DNA of 64,000 nt from Bacillus suaedaesalsae (GCF_016890225.1 NZ_JAFELM010000039.1:105098-169097), one strand, 5' to 3'; counted from the first letter of the stretch, positions 34,389 through 44,183 are shown. Notes: generated by a model from the sequence alone, not told the origin. Program-made: numbers and translations.

Positions 34389-35363
34389 TCAACGTGTTTT
34401 GTAGTATGTCAGAGCAAGCGCAAGCGCCAATACTCCACCTTTCACAATATCCATCGCAAAGTACGGTACTGACATCATGACGAGTCCGTTTTGAAGGATC
34501 CCGATTAATACTGCTCCAATGAATGTTCCAAATGCGTTAGGTTTACCCGCGCCTAGTACGGAGAATCCAATGAATGCTGCGGCTACGGAGTCCATGAGGT
34601 AGGGTGATCCTGCGTTGATTTCGGCTGTCATGACTCTGGATGCGAGGACGATTCCTCCGATTGCAGCGAACAGTGCTGACATGAGGTAGGCGGCCACTTT
34701 GTATTTGTTTACAGGGATACCTGATAATCTTGCTGCTTCGATGTTACCACCAATCACGTACATGTATCTTCCGTGTTTTGTGTAGGTGAGGAAGATATGC
34801 ACAAAAATAACGACTAACGCCATGATAATGATAATCCAAGGTACTTGACCGATCTTCCCAAAAAGTGGACTAATTAATCCTTCTGCAAAAGATCCATCTG
34901 GCATGATCATGTTTTGTGAAATTGTTGCTCCCCTTGTATAGGTGAGTGCAATTCCTTGGATGATGAACATCATCGCTAGGGTAAGAAGCATGTCAGGAAT
35001 TTTTACTTTTACGATTAGGATGGAATTTAGCACACCAACAAGTAATGCCGCAATTAACGCAGCCATAATTGCAATAAACGTGTTTTGTGAAAACCAAACA
35101 AACATTGAAATGACGATTGCATTCGATAATGAAGCTATAGACCCTACCGACAAATCAAATCCATTCACGGAAAGTGATATCGTAATTCCGATTGCAATAA
35201 TCGTTACAATGGAGATGGATCGCAAGATGTTGATGATGTTGTTTCCTTGAATAAAGGAAGGATTAGCTGCAGCGAATACAGCAATTAACACAACAATGGT
35301 TAAGATCGTTCCATATTTATATAAAAAATTTAAAATAGCGTTTGAGCTTGATGTACTCTGCAT
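34389..35363 (-). CDS. Ribose-type ABC transporter permease
   Basis: A 324-aa RbsC-family permease with about ten membrane helices and the family pattern GFDLSVGSIASL, then VIGGNIEAARLSGIPV, GGIVLASRVM, and LGAGKPNAFGTFIGAVLIGILQNGL. ATG at 35363 (after CAGGAGG, 9 bp) is preferred to the earlier ATG at 35405, which would overlap the ATPase gene by 41 bp. It begins one base after the ATPase stop. Last gene of the SAM-riboswitch operon. Confidence 0.9.
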   Translation of the reverse strand: MQSTSSSNAILNFLYKYGTILTIVVLIAVFAAANPSFIQGNNIINILRSISIVTIIAIGITISLSVNGFDLSVGSIASLSNAIVISMFVWFSQNTFIAIMAALIAALLVGVLNSILIVKVKIPDMLLTLAMMFIIQGIALTYTRGATISQNMIMPDGSFAEGLISPLFGKIGQVPWIIIIMALVVIFVHIFLTYTKHGRYMYVIGGNIEAARLSGIPVNKYKVAAYLMSALFAAIGGIVLASRVMTAEINAGSPYLMDSVAAAFIGFSVLGAGKPNAFGTFIGAVLIGILQNGLVMMSVPYFAMDIVKGGVLALALALTYYKTR

Positions 35364-35364
35364 G

Positions 35365-36849
35365 CTAGTTGCCTCCTGCTGAGTAATATAAGATTTCTTC
35401 TTCATTTGTTTCGGATGTGATTAATTCTTTTAAGAACTGACCGTCGTACATGACATACATTCGGCTTGATAGCCCCATAATTTCTGATGTTTCTGATGAA
35501 GCATAGATGACTGCTTTGCCCCGCTTCGCTAGACCTACAATCAAATTAAAGATATCTTTCTTCGCTCCCACATCAACACCTTTTGTTGGTTCATCAAACA
35601 TGTACACATCCGCGTCTGTTATGAGCCATTTGCCGATTGCGATTTTTTGTTGATTTCCTCCTGAGAGGTTTTGAACAAGTGCGTCTGTAGAAGGCGTTTT
35701 AATTCCTAGTTGATTGATTAGTTCTACTGCTTGTTGTTTTTCTTTTTTTAAGTTTAGAAAACTGAGAAAAGAAGTAAATTGATTTAAGTTGGCCGCCGTT
35801 AAATTAGTGGAGACAGTCTCCGAGACTAGTATTCCTTCTTTTCTACGTTCTTCTGGAACTAATGCAAGACCATGCTTCAAAGCTTCATATGGGCTTTTTG
35901 GTTTAATCTTTTTACCGTTTAAATAGATGCTACCTTGAGTTATTTTAGAAAGCCCAAATAACGTTTTACACAGCTCTGTCTTTCCTGCTCCTACTAATCC
36001 AGCAATTCCAACGATTTCCCCTTGAGATGCAGTCAGTGAGATATTTTTTACTTTACTAGAATCTGAAAGTCCTTTAGTTTCTAATAAAGTAGTCCCTACT
36101 TCTCCATCATGACTTGGGAACTGTTCTTCAAGCTTTTTTCCAAGCATTTGCTCCACGACTTTATTTTGAGTAGTGTCTTTGACTTTTTCTTTTGAAACAA
36201 ACTCGCCGTTTCTCATGACCGTGATTTCATCACACAGTTCGAAGATTTCCGGTAAGCGGTGTGAAATAAAGATCACTCCAACATCATTTCTCTTGAGGTC
36301 CCCCACAATTCGGAACAGCTCTTTTGTTTCATTTTGGCTAAGAGGTGCAGTTGGTTCATCTAAAATGAGAAACTTACACTCCGTTGAAATGGACCTTGCG
36401 ATTAGAACCATTTGCTTCTCGGCAAGTGTTAGCTCACTTACTAGTTTTTGAGACTGTATGTTTACATTCAATTTCTTCAGAACTTCAGTAGCCTTTTTAT
36501 GAAGCTCCTTCCAGTTTAAGAAGAGCTTTTTGGATTCATTTAGCATAATATTTTCGCCGACTGATAGGTAGGAAACGAGTGCTGTATCTACTTCCTGGTA
36601 CACAATTTGAATTCCATTATCTTGTGCATTCTTTGGTGTACGAATCGGTAGATTTACGCCATCTATCTTGATTTCACCTGTGTAATGATTGTAAGCACCA
36701 GATAGTACTTTCATTAACGTTGATTTACCAGCTCCATTTGCACCAATTAATGCATGAACGGAACCTGTTTCAGTTGTGAAATCAACGTTTTGTAATGCTT
36801 TAACACCTGGGAACTCAATGGAGATGTTTTTCATATGAAGTGTTGCCAT
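35365..36849 (-). CDS. Ribose-type ABC transporter ATP-binding protein
   Basis: A 494-aa double ATPase of the RbsA/Carb type. First half has Walker A GANGAGKST, signature LTLAEKQM and Walker B LILDEPTAPLS; the second half has GLVGAGKTE, LSGGNQQK and YMFDEPTKGVD. A strong GGAGGAGGG precedes the ATG. Middle gene of the operon; together with the permease and binding protein it forms a complete importer. Confidence 0.93.
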   Translation of the reverse strand: MATLHMKNISIEFPGVKALQNVDFTTETGSVHALIGANGAGKSTLMKVLSGAYNHYTGEIKIDGVNLPIRTPKNAQDNGIQIVYQEVDTALVSYLSVGENIMLNESKKLFLNWKELHKKATEVLKKLNVNIQSQKLVSELTLAEKQMVLIARSISTECKFLILDEPTAPLSQNETKELFRIVGDLKRNDVGVIFISHRLPEIFELCDEITVMRNGEFVSKEKVKDTTQNKVVEQMLGKKLEEQFPSHDGEVGTTLLETKGLSDSSKVKNISLTASQGEIVGIAGLVGAGKTELCKTLFGLSKITQGSIYLNGKKIKPKSPYEALKHGLALVPEERRKEGILVSETVSTNLTAANLNQFTSFLSFLNLKKEKQQAVELINQLGIKTPSTDALVQNLSGGNQQKIAIGKWLITDADVYMFDEPTKGVDVGAKKDIFNLIVGLAKRGKAVIYASSETSEIMGLSSRMYVMYDGQFLKELITSETNEEEILYYSAGGN

Positions 36850-36877
36850 TTGCTGCCCTCCTCCTAAAACAGGCAGA

Positions 36878-36906
36878 ACACTCTCCTTTTTCAGTAAGAA
36901 GAGTGT
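36878..36906 (-). other. Hairpin between binding-protein and ATPase genes
   Basis: ACACTCT and AGAGTGT arms with a 15-bp loop between the first two genes of the operon. It may stabilise the binding-protein message or thin transcription downstream, common in ABC operons. Confidence 0.55.
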
Positions 36907-36919
36907 CCCCTTAGGGTTT

Positions 36920-38035
36920 TTACTTTGTATAGTGATCCTTTAATACCTTCATCCAGTCTTCTTCAAAGGCAGTGGAAGTTCCCCATCCGTCAATGATTTT
37001 TGCAAGGCTTTCCATGTTAACAGCCCCATCCGCTTTACGAAGGTCCTCTTGTGAAATTAAAGATGCTTCAAGGTCATATGTTTCAGGTGTTTCTTCGTCA
37101 GCTAGCTTCTTAGCAAGTAAACGTAAGTTCACTGCACCAATAAGCTTTGGATCTACTGCTGCTGTGTATTTCCAAGGACTGTTTTCAGCTTGGATTTCTT
37201 GGAGGTCTGTGTTCGATACGTCGATACCGTAGATTTTAATTTCATTACGTCCTGCTTCTTGGATTGCGCGTGTTGCCCCAATTGCAAATGCATCCCATGC
37301 TGCAAAAATCGCATCAATTTCACCTTTTGGGTGCTTATTTAACATAGCTGCTACTGCGTTTTGCGTTTGAACGGAAGTGTCAGCTGCTGCTACTCCAAAA
37401 CGCTCAACTTCTTTTATCCCAGGGTTTGCTTTTAATGTTTCTTGGTACACCGCGTTACGACGAACCATTGGAGGGAATCCGTCTACCCATAGGTATACGA
37501 TATTTGCTTCACCGTTTGTTTCTTTTACAAGTTGATCAAGTGCCAGCTTTGCTAGTGCTTCGTCGTCTTGAGAAGTAAGTGTTACTCCACCAACCGAAGC
37601 GATATCTGGGTTCGAGTCAAATGTGACAACTTCCTTGCCAGCTTCCTTTAGCTTCTTTACTCCTTCAACTGTTGCTGCATCATCACCGTGAGAGATGATT
37701 ACTCCATCATAATCTTGCGTTGCTGCTTGATCGATTGCATCTAGGAACTTGGCAGAATCTCCATTTGCAGTAAATACATCCACTTCAAAGCCTAGTGACT
37801 CCCCTTCTGCTTTTGCCCCTGCTAAGTATTGTGCTGTATGATCATCTCCGCCAATCTTACGGATTACTTTTATCTTTGCTCCTTCACCTGCTGCGAATCG
37901 TTCCGGTACGTTTTCAAAGGTTACCTTTTCTTTTGTAACAGCTGTTTCTGAATTTCCACCTGCTGAACAGCCTGTTAGTAGTAAAGAGAATGCTAATGCG
38001 GATGTTAATGCTGTTTTTACAATTGTTTGTTTCAT
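36920..38035 (-). CDS. Ribose-type substrate-binding lipoprotein
   Basis: A 371-aa periplasmic-binding-protein type I. Lipobox LLTGCSAGG near residue 21 with Cys as the lipidation site. The mature protein has YDGVIISHGDDAATVEGVKKLKEAGKEVVTFDSN and IFAAWDAFAIGATRAIQEAG, like sugar-binding RbsB/YtfQ proteins. It is the first gene behind a SAM-I riboswitch, so expression should rise when methionine or SAM is low. A sulfur-containing pentose such as methylthioribose is the likeliest ligand, by inference. Confidence 0.88.
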   Translation of the reverse strand: MKQTIVKTALTSALAFSLLLTGCSAGGNSETAVTKEKVTFENVPERFAAGEGAKIKVIRKIGGDDHTAQYLAGAKAEGESLGFEVDVFTANGDSAKFLDAIDQAATQDYDGVIISHGDDAATVEGVKKLKEAGKEVVTFDSNPDIASVGGVTLTSQDDEALAKLALDQLVKETNGEANIVYLWVDGFPPMVRRNAVYQETLKANPGIKEVERFGVAAADTSVQTQNAVAAMLNKHPKGEIDAIFAAWDAFAIGATRAIQEAGRNEIKIYGIDVSNTDLQEIQAENSPWKYTAAVDPKLIGAVNLRLLAKKLADEETPETYDLEASLISQEDLRKADGAVNMESLAKIIDGWGTSTAFEEDWMKVLKDHYTK

Positions 38036-38139
38036 GTTTGAATTTCCCCTTTTTAGTTAGTTTGGCGTTTATGTAACTCGTCATGGTATGTGCACGTACC
38101 ATCACTACACGTAAACAAGGGAGAGGAATTACGTGAACG

Positions 38140-38302
38140 TAAAAAGCCTCTCGACGATTCGAGAGGCTTTCACAATGTATGTGTATTCCTCTCTTATCTG
38201 TCAAAACAAATACTTGTTTTGCAGGATTTAGCACCAATTCCATAAATGGAACGGTTGCCGGGCATCATAGGGCCAGTCCCTCCGCCTCTCTTGATAAGAG
38301 AA
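38140..38302 (-). promoter_or_regulatory. SAM-I (S-box) riboswitch with terminator
   Basis: On the minus strand the element starts with CTCTTATCAAGAGAGGCGGA, then GGGACTGGCCC, GATGCCCGGCAACC, a short stem, GGTGCTAAATCCTGC, and GACAGATAAGAG to close P1. These are the conserved SAM-I motifs in order. A terminator follows: GCCTCTCG, loop, CGAGAGGC, TTTTT (38141-38170). Its 5' arm can alternatively pair with the 3' side of P1. It controls the ABC operon that begins at 38035, so high SAM would end transcription. Confidence 0.93.
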
Positions 38303-38339
38303 TTGCTATTAAATTCAGAATTTAAGATTCATAGATAGT

Positions 38340-38368
38340 ACTTTAATACGATTGTGCAATAAAGTCAA
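38340..38368 (-). promoter_or_regulatory. Candidate sigma-A promoter for the riboswitch leader
   Basis: On the minus strand TTGACT, 17 bp, then TAAAGT, ending about 40 bp before the riboswitch. Spacing and position fit a vegetative promoter. Confidence 0.6.
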
Positions 38369-38541
38369 TATATTTTCTAAACATGTGTTATTAACAAGAA
38401 CTTTACACTTTTCATAAATACAGTTAACAAATTCCTGATAAATTGTAAATATAAGACATAACCTATATGGGTGGTGCTGTAATGATTATGAAAACTGGAA
38501 TAAATTTCATTATACTCATGGCACATTTTTATATCTTATAA

Positions 38542-38739
38542 TTACCATACGTTTTCGCTTATATGCTGTAATAGATCTACTCCCCTTGCCCTATAGTAGG
38601 GCTTTTTTATATTCTTCAATATCTTCTCTTTCATCTTATGCATTTCAATTATGATTTTATAAAGTCCAAAACTACTAGTAGAATACTTCTCTTCTTTCCT
38701 CACAAAGGTGCTCAAGGCCAACTTCAATTCTCTATTCAT
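38542..38739 (-). CDS. Possible small protein
   Basis: A 65-aa basic ORF (MNRELKLALSTFVRKEEKYS...) with GTGGAG 7 bp before the ATG. No recognised family. A plus-strand stem (GCCCTATAGTAGGGC, TTTTTT) lies inside it, which argues against strong constraint, so it may be spurious. It is divergent from the fatty acid transporter. Confidence 0.35.
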   Translation of the reverse strand: MNRELKLALSTFVRKEEKYSTSSFGLYKIIIEMHKMKEKILKNIKKPYYRARGVDLLQHISENVW

Positions 38740-38805
38740 AACTTGTCTCCACTATTCATATAGTTTAGTAGAGTTTTAGCACAATTATGAAAAGGAGGAT
38801 ATGTT

Positions 38806-40131
38806 ATGAAGGGACTTATCTCATTATTCAACCGTATCATGCAACGTTATTTACCTGATCCATTTTTGTTTGTTGTCATTTTGACGTTTGTTGTGTTTGG
38901 TCTTGGGTTGATTTTTACAGACAGTAATCCAATCAACATGGTTCAGTATTGGGGAGATGGGTTTTGGAGTTTACTAGCATTCTCGATGCAGATGGTGTTG
39001 GTGCTTGTTACTGGGTATGTGTTGGCATGTAGCCCTATTTTCAAAAAGGGATTGGGTGCTCTTGCAGGAAAAGCAAAGTCTCCTAGTCAGGCAATTATTT
39101 TAGTAACCGTGATTTCGGTTATCGCAAGCTGGATTAATTGGGGATTTGGGCTTGTTATTGGGGCTCTTTTTGCAAAGGAACTCGCTCGTAAAGTTTCTGG
39201 AGTGGACTATAGACTCTTAATTGCAAGTGCCTACTCTGGGTTTATTGTATGGCATGGTGGCTTTTCAGGATCCATTCCACTAACGATTGCGACAGAAGGT
39301 CATTTTTCACAGGATTTAATCGGTATTATTCCAACAAGCCAAACGATTTTCGCAACGTTTAATGTTGTTATTGTTCTTGCATTATTTCTAATACTACCAG
39401 TTCTAAACCGCTTCATGCATCCCTCAAAAGAGGAAACCATTACAGTCGACCCGGCTTTGTTGAAAGATGAACCTTCCTCTAAAGATGCGAAACATGATTT
39501 TTCATCGATGACACCAGCAGAACGTATTGAGAACAGTAAAATTGTATCAATAGTTACGGCTTTACTCGGTGTCAGCTTCCTTGTTTATTACTTCGTAAAC
39601 AACGGATTCAACCTAAACCTGAACATCGTTAACTTCTTATTCTTGTTCCTAGGCATTCTCTTCCATGGTACACCAAAGAGGTTTTTGGATGCAGTATTGG
39701 AAGCTGTAAAAGGTGCAGGTGGAATTATCATTCAGTTCCCGTTCTACGCAGGAATTATGGGTATGATGACAACTTCTGGTTTAGCCGCCGTTATGTCAGA
39801 AGCCTTCGTGGCGATTTCCAACGAGCACACCTTCCCATTCTTTGCATTCCTCAGCGCCGGAATCGTCAATTTCTTCGTCCCTTCCGGTGGTGGACAATGG
39901 GCCGTTCAAGCACCTGTTATGCTTGAAGCAGCACAAACGCTCGGTGTGTCCTATGCAAAGACAGCCATGGCCGTAGCTTGGGGAGATGCATGGACGAATC
40001 TCATCCAACCATTCTGGGCTCTCCCTGCACTAGCTATCGCAGGCTTAAAAGCAAAAGACATCATGGGCTACTGCGTCATGATTCTCCTTGTCAGCGGAGT
40101 AGTAATCTCTCTTGGATTCCTATTATTATAG
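38806..40131 (+). CDS. atoE: Short-chain fatty acid transporter (AtoE family)
   Basis: A 441-aa integral membrane protein with about 11-12 helices. Characteristic segments: RIMQRYLPDPFLFVVILTF at the start, SWINWGFGLVIGALFAKE, GYSGFIVWHGGFSGSIPLT-like region, and FFVPSGGGQWAVQAPV near the end. This is the AtoE/TIGR00366 family for uptake of short-chain fatty acids such as butyrate or acetoacetate. AAAAGGAGGA before ATG. A strong terminator follows. Single gene. Confidence 0.92.
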   Translation: MKGLISLFNRIMQRYLPDPFLFVVILTFVVFGLGLIFTDSNPINMVQYWGDGFWSLLAFSMQMVLVLVTGYVLACSPIFKKGLGALAGKAKSPSQAIILVTVISVIASWINWGFGLVIGALFAKELARKVSGVDYRLLIASAYSGFIVWHGGFSGSIPLTIATEGHFSQDLIGIIPTSQTIFATFNVVIVLALFLILPVLNRFMHPSKEETITVDPALLKDEPSSKDAKHDFSSMTPAERIENSKIVSIVTALLGVSFLVYYFVNNGFNLNLNIVNFLFLFLGILFHGTPKRFLDAVLEAVKGAGGIIIQFPFYAGIMGMMTTSGLAAVMSEAFVAISNEHTFPFFAFLSAGIVNFFVPSGGGQWAVQAPVMLEAAQTLGVSYAKTAMAVAWGDAWTNLIQPFWALPALAIAGLKAKDIMGYCVMILLVSGVVISLGFLLL

Positions 40132-40135
40132 ATCG

Positions 40136-40164
40136 AAAGCTCACCTATTTTAGGTGGGCTTTTT
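40136..40164 (+). terminator. Terminator of the fatty acid transporter gene
   Basis: AAAGCTCACCT, loop, AGGTGGGCTTTTT. Confidence 0.85.
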
Positions 40165-40177
40165 CTATGCTTTGTGC

Positions 40178-40232
40178 GTGTGAAACATTTTTGTGAAACA
40201 AGAAAATCCGGGGCGTGCCTGGCACCTGTCGA
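40178..40232 (+). repeat. Interspersed repeat, copy C
   Basis: Matches copies A and B: GTGAAACATTTTTGTGAAACAA-type start (two GTGAAACA boxes), GAAAATCCGG, TGCCTGGCAC, TGTCGA. All three copies follow a gene terminator on the plus strand. Confidence 0.8.
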
Positions 40233-40324
40233 ATACCATTTTTTTCCGTTTGTACATGCATATATTCCTAGTCCCTCCCATAGTGTGATAGAAAGGGGAA
40301 CGTGAGATAAAAGTGGGGGATATT

Positions 40325-42085
40325 ATGAGGTTTTTAGTTAGTTTTGTGGTGGTTTTTATCGGATTTTTATTTGGGACTATTGCCATAGAGGTAGAAGCTA
40401 ATGAGGGGAATCAGTTAATTATTATAAATAAACGAACCAATCAATTAGCATTCTTTGAAAATGGTAATCTTGTACGGACATTTAAGGTTGCGACTGGAAG
40501 GAGTCAGGATTTAACTCCGGAGGGGACGTTTCAAATTGTAAATAAGATTAAAAACCGCCCGTATTATAAAGAGAACATTCCCGGTGGTGATCCAAAGAAT
40601 CCCTTAGGAGATCGTTGGCTTGGTCTGAATGCAAGAGGCACCTATGGTACGACCTATGCCATCCACGGAAATGCGAATCCTGCTTCCATTGGAACGTACG
40701 CAAGTTCAGGCTGCGTCAGGATGTATGATGAAGAAGTACGGTGGTTGTTTGATCAAATTGACATATATGCCACTGTTTATATTACTAACACTTCAAAGTC
40801 TTTCGAAGCAATCGCAGCATCCAAGGATTATGTAACTTACAGTGAGATTAAATCCGTTACCGTCAACAAAGAAAGTCCTCAACCTGAGAACACCACCATC
40901 ACTGTCTCTACTAATAAAGCTACTTCAGTAGACTCTCTTTATAAATTCCTTGTACACAATGGTACCGATTGGGAAATGGTTCAAGATTTCTCCCATTCAA
41001 ACAAACTAAAATGGATTCCGACGAAAGACGGCACATACCGTATCAAGGCTCAAATAAAAAGTTCAGTTTCCGATAAAGCGTACGACGATGAAAAAGAAAT
41101 ACAATTTGATATATACGTACCTGCCAACATTAAAATCATTAGTTCAAACCTAGAGGGACCACTTCCTACAAATTCAAGCATTTCTTTTTCTACCGAAACA
41201 AACAATTCTACAAATCATATCCAGTACTCCGTCTTCGATGGAGATACATGGCGAATTTTACAAGAGTATTCTGATACAGGAGCTTTTTCATGGAATCCAA
41301 CAAAGCCAGGTGACTACAAAGTAAAAGTACAAACTCGACATCATCTATCCAATCAAGAGGCAGATGAAGAAAAAGAACTCACATTCACCATTTTTGAACC
41401 TGCCATTTTAGAAGCTATTTCAACAGATGTAGCTAGTCCCCAACAATTAAGTTCTTCTATCGCAATCGTTGGAGCTTCAAACAATGATGATCAAAACCTC
41501 TTTAAGGTGCTCGTCCATGACGGGGATAAATGGTTAACAATCCAAGAATTCAAGCGTGGACCGATTGTTTCCTGGAAACCTGAAACGTCAGGAGACTATA
41601 AACTTAAAATCCAAGCAAAACACAGCCTTAGCAAAGCAGAATATGATTCTGAATTAGTCATGGACTATTTCATCTATGAACCCGCAATTTTGCAAGCGCT
41701 GCAGGTAAACGGAAAAGGACTACAAAAAAACCTACATCACTTTATGTTGAACGCCTCAACCAACATGATGAAAGGGGTAGAATATCGCTTTTCTGTCTAC
41801 GATGGCTCAGACTGGGTAGAACTGCAAGACTATTCGCCGAACAGTACACTCAATTGGACCCCAACACAGCCTGGATTCTACAAAATCAAAGTGGAAACTA
41901 AACACGCATTATCCGGCAAAATCTATGATGATTCTGAAGAAATACCAGTACTCGTTTACAATTCCTCTCTCTTAATGATGCCAGCCGTTTTAACTCCAAG
42001 ACCTCGGAAGAAGATGAAGGATGTTTTAACTATTAAAGGTCTTCCTCGTAGAAGCAATAGAAAAAAATATCGATCAACAGAGTAG
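40325..42085 (+). CDS. L,D-transpeptidase with four beta-sandwich repeats
   Basis: About 586 aa. Signal peptide, then a YkuD domain (residues ~25-160) with the catalytic pair in AIHGNANPASIG and SSGCVRMYDEE. Four repeats of about 95 aa follow, each with a triple-tyrosine-like pattern such as DGDTWRILQEY ... WNPTKPGDYKVKV. They resemble Y_Y_Y/Ig-like sensor or wall-binding repeats. The protein should crosslink or attach to peptidoglycan outside the membrane. ATG at 40325 is preferred to GTG at 40313 because GGGGGA precedes it. The C-terminus is basic. Confidence 0.88.
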   Translation: MRFLVSFVVVFIGFLFGTIAIEVEANEGNQLIIINKRTNQLAFFENGNLVRTFKVATGRSQDLTPEGTFQIVNKIKNRPYYKENIPGGDPKNPLGDRWLGLNARGTYGTTYAIHGNANPASIGTYASSGCVRMYDEEVRWLFDQIDIYATVYITNTSKSFEAIAASKDYVTYSEIKSVTVNKESPQPENTTITVSTNKATSVDSLYKFLVHNGTDWEMVQDFSHSNKLKWIPTKDGTYRIKAQIKSSVSDKAYDDEKEIQFDIYVPANIKIISSNLEGPLPTNSSISFSTETNNSTNHIQYSVFDGDTWRILQEYSDTGAFSWNPTKPGDYKVKVQTRHHLSNQEADEEKELTFTIFEPAILEAISTDVASPQQLSSSIAIVGASNNDDQNLFKVLVHDGDKWLTIQEFKRGPIVSWKPETSGDYKLKIQAKHSLSKAEYDSELVMDYFIYEPAILQALQVNGKGLQKNLHHFMLNASTNMMKGVEYRFSVYDGSDWVELQDYSPNSTLNWTPTQPGFYKIKVETKHALSGKIYDDSEEIPVLVYNSSLLMMPAVLTPRPRKKMKDVLTIKGLPRRSNRKKYRSTE

Positions 42086-42112
42086 CTACCTTGTGTGGCT
42101 GCTCTTTTTTTT
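42080..42112 (+). terminator. Terminator of the L,D-transpeptidase gene
   Basis: AGAGTAGCTAC, loop, GTGGCTGCTCTTTTTTTT; overlaps the stop codon. Confidence 0.8.
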
Positions 42113-42194
42113 CCAACAAAAAATACCATATCCAGCCTCCCTCTTTCATGCTATACTCACTTTGATTTCGACAAATTTTGAGGGGGACCCACTT

Positions 42195-43043
42195 TTGAAA
42201 CTGAAATTATTCACTTATTTTGCAGTATTTATTTTTATCCTACAACTTGTAACACCAGCCTTTGCAGAAGGCGAGTTAAATTGGATTTCAGGTCCGACCA
42301 CTGTAGATGTTGATGACCTTGCAACGATTGAACTTAGTGAAGACTATGTATTCTTGAACAAAGAAGATACCGTTGCTTTTAACAATGAAATTGGAAACTA
42401 TGAAACAGGACTTGAGATTGGTTCAATTTATCCTGCTTCTGAAGATGAAGACTGGTTTATTATCTTTGAATACGACGATACAACAGGATACATTGAAAAC
42501 CCTACTGAAGAAAAAATTGATGCAGATGAAATTTTAGCATCGTATAAAGAAGGAAATGAAGAAGCAAATAAAGAGCTTGAGAAAGATGGCTTTGCTCCCA
42601 TTAATGTAATCGGTTGGACGAAGGAACCGTTCTTTGATAGCAAAACGAAAAACCTCGCTTGGGCGTTAGAGCTAGAAAGTGAAGGTGAATCTATCGTTAA
42701 CTATAACGTGCGTTTATTGAATCGTTTTGGAAGTGTGTCTGCTGTATTAGTTGCGGATTCTTCTGAACTTGAACGATTAATCCCTGAAGTGGATAGAGTC
42801 TTAGAAGGATTTTCTTTTAAAGAAGGACAACGTTATGAAGACTTTGATCCAGAGAAGGATAAAATTGCTCAATTTGGATTGGCTGCACTCATTACTGGTG
42901 GTGCAGGAGTGGCAGCAGTAAAGTCCGGGTTACTAGCAACTCTACTAGTTTTTGTTAAGAAGTTTGGAATTTTAATTGTCGCTGCAATTGGTGGAGTTAT
43001 TGCCCTTATTAAAAAGGTTAAAGGAAAAAAGGATAAAAATTAA
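42195..43043 (+). CDS. DUF2167 membrane protein
   Basis: A 282-aa protein with a TTG start after AGGGGGACC. Signal peptide (LFTYFAVFIFILQLVTPAFA), a soluble extracytoplasmic region (SGPTTVDVDDLATIEL, PINVIGWTKEPFFDSKTKNLAWA), and two C-terminal membrane helices ending in a basic Lys-rich tail. This pattern is DUF2167. The longer ATG frame has no site and contains a preceding terminator, so it is rejected. Function unknown. Confidence 0.85.
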   Translation: MKLKLFTYFAVFIFILQLVTPAFAEGELNWISGPTTVDVDDLATIELSEDYVFLNKEDTVAFNNEIGNYETGLEIGSIYPASEDEDWFIIFEYDDTTGYIENPTEEKIDADEILASYKEGNEEANKELEKDGFAPINVIGWTKEPFFDSKTKNLAWALELESEGESIVNYNVRLLNRFGSVSAVLVADSSELERLIPEVDRVLEGFSFKEGQRYEDFDPEKDKIAQFGLAALITGGAGVAAVKSGLLATLLVFVKKFGILIVAAIGGVIALIKKVKGKKDKN

Positions 43044-43069
43044 GGAAGGGGAATTCCCCTTCCTTTTTA
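43042..43069. terminator. Bidirectional terminator
   Basis: AAGGAAGGGGAATTCCCCTTCCTTTTT: perfect stem between the convergent DUF2167 and gtaB genes. Confidence 0.85.
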
Positions 43070-43079
43070 TATTGGGAAA

Positions 43080-43961
43080 TTATCGACCTTTCTTCTGTAT
43101 TAACTCTACTACATACTCTAGTAATTGCTCTTTCAGTTCTTCCCTCATCATAGCAAAATCAATCGTCGCCTTAATAAATCCAAACTTATCCCCTACATCA
43201 TAACGAACTCCCTCAAAATTGTAAGCGAGAACTGCCTGGATTTTATTTAGTTCTCTGATCGCATCTGTTAACTGAATTTCACCTGCTGCACCTGGTTGCA
43301 GATCATCTAAAATTGTAAAAATTTCAGGACGTAGTATGTAGCGACCCATAATTCCATAGGATGAGGGTGCATCCTCAATTGAAGGCTTTTCTACAAGTGT
43401 ACTCACATTAAGTAGATTCTCTTCTAGCTCTTGTCCCTTGTATCCAATGATTCCATATTTGGACACGTCTGTTTCAGGCACCCTCTGCACTCCTACTACA
43501 CTTGTTTGATATCGGTTAAACACTTCTATCAGTTGACCAAGGCACGGCTTTTGAGAGTGGACGATATCATCGCCAAGTAAAACTGCAAACGGTTCGTCAC
43601 CGATAAATCTTCTGGCACAATGGATGGCATGCCCGAGTCCAAGCGGTTCTTTTTGACGAATGTAATGAATATTTGCCAATCTTGATATGAGTTGCACTTC
43701 CTCTAAGCTATTCCATTTTTCTTTCTTTGCAAGTGTTTCTTCCAGTTCGTATGATTTGTCAAAGTGATCTTCAATTGCCCTTTTCCCACGACCGCTTATT
43801 ATCATAATATCTTCTATCCCTGAAGCAACAGCTTCTTCCACAATGTATTGAATTGTTGGCTTATCAACAATTGGAAGCATCTCTTTTGGTTGTGCCTTTG
43901 TTGCGGGTAAAAATCGGGTACCTAAACCAGCTGCTGGTATAATCGCCTTTCGAACTCTCAT
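43080..43961 (-). CDS. gtaB: UTP-glucose-1-phosphate uridylyltransferase
   Basis: A 293-aa nucleotidyltransferase making UDP-glucose from UTP and glucose-1-phosphate. It has the start [19 protein letters not shown], then [37 protein letters not shown] and [17 protein letters not shown]. These are GalU/GtaB hallmarks. ATG at 43961 has GGAGGAGG upstream. UDP-glucose is used for teichoic acid glycosylation, glycolipids and exopolysaccharide, fitting the many envelope genes here. Single gene. Confidence 0.95.
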   Translation of the reverse strand: MRVRKAIIPAAGLGTRFLPATKAQPKEMLPIVDKPTIQYIVEEAVASGIEDIMIISGRGKRAIEDHFDKSYELEETLAKKEKWNSLEEVQLISRLANIHYIRQKEPLGLGHAIHCARRFIGDEPFAVLLGDDIVHSQKPCLGQLIEVFNRYQTSVVGVQRVPETDVSKYGIIGYKGQELEENLLNVSTLVEKPSIEDAPSSYGIMGRYILRPEIFTILDDLQPGAAGEIQLTDAIRELNKIQAVLAYNFEGVRYDVGDKFGFIKATIDFAMMREELKEQLLEYVVELIQKKGR

Positions 43962-44183
43962 CGCCAAACCTCCTCCTTCTCTGATCTAACAGTTAACATA
44001 TCTTTCATTCTATTATAAAAAAAATACATATATGAGAAGTTATATATATCATTAAGTTTATGTAAAGAGTGCTTGAAATAGAGATATACCTTTGTATACC
44101 TTAATCATTTTTGATTCAAAGAAAATACGGTATAATAAGGAAATAACCTTTTTTAGAAACGGCAAAAGAAATGTGGTGAAAGC

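Noticed and set aside
37914..38243. 109-aa minus-strand ORF over the riboswitch
   Set aside because: It overlaps the SAM-I aptamer and the start of the binding-protein gene in another frame, and is not coding.
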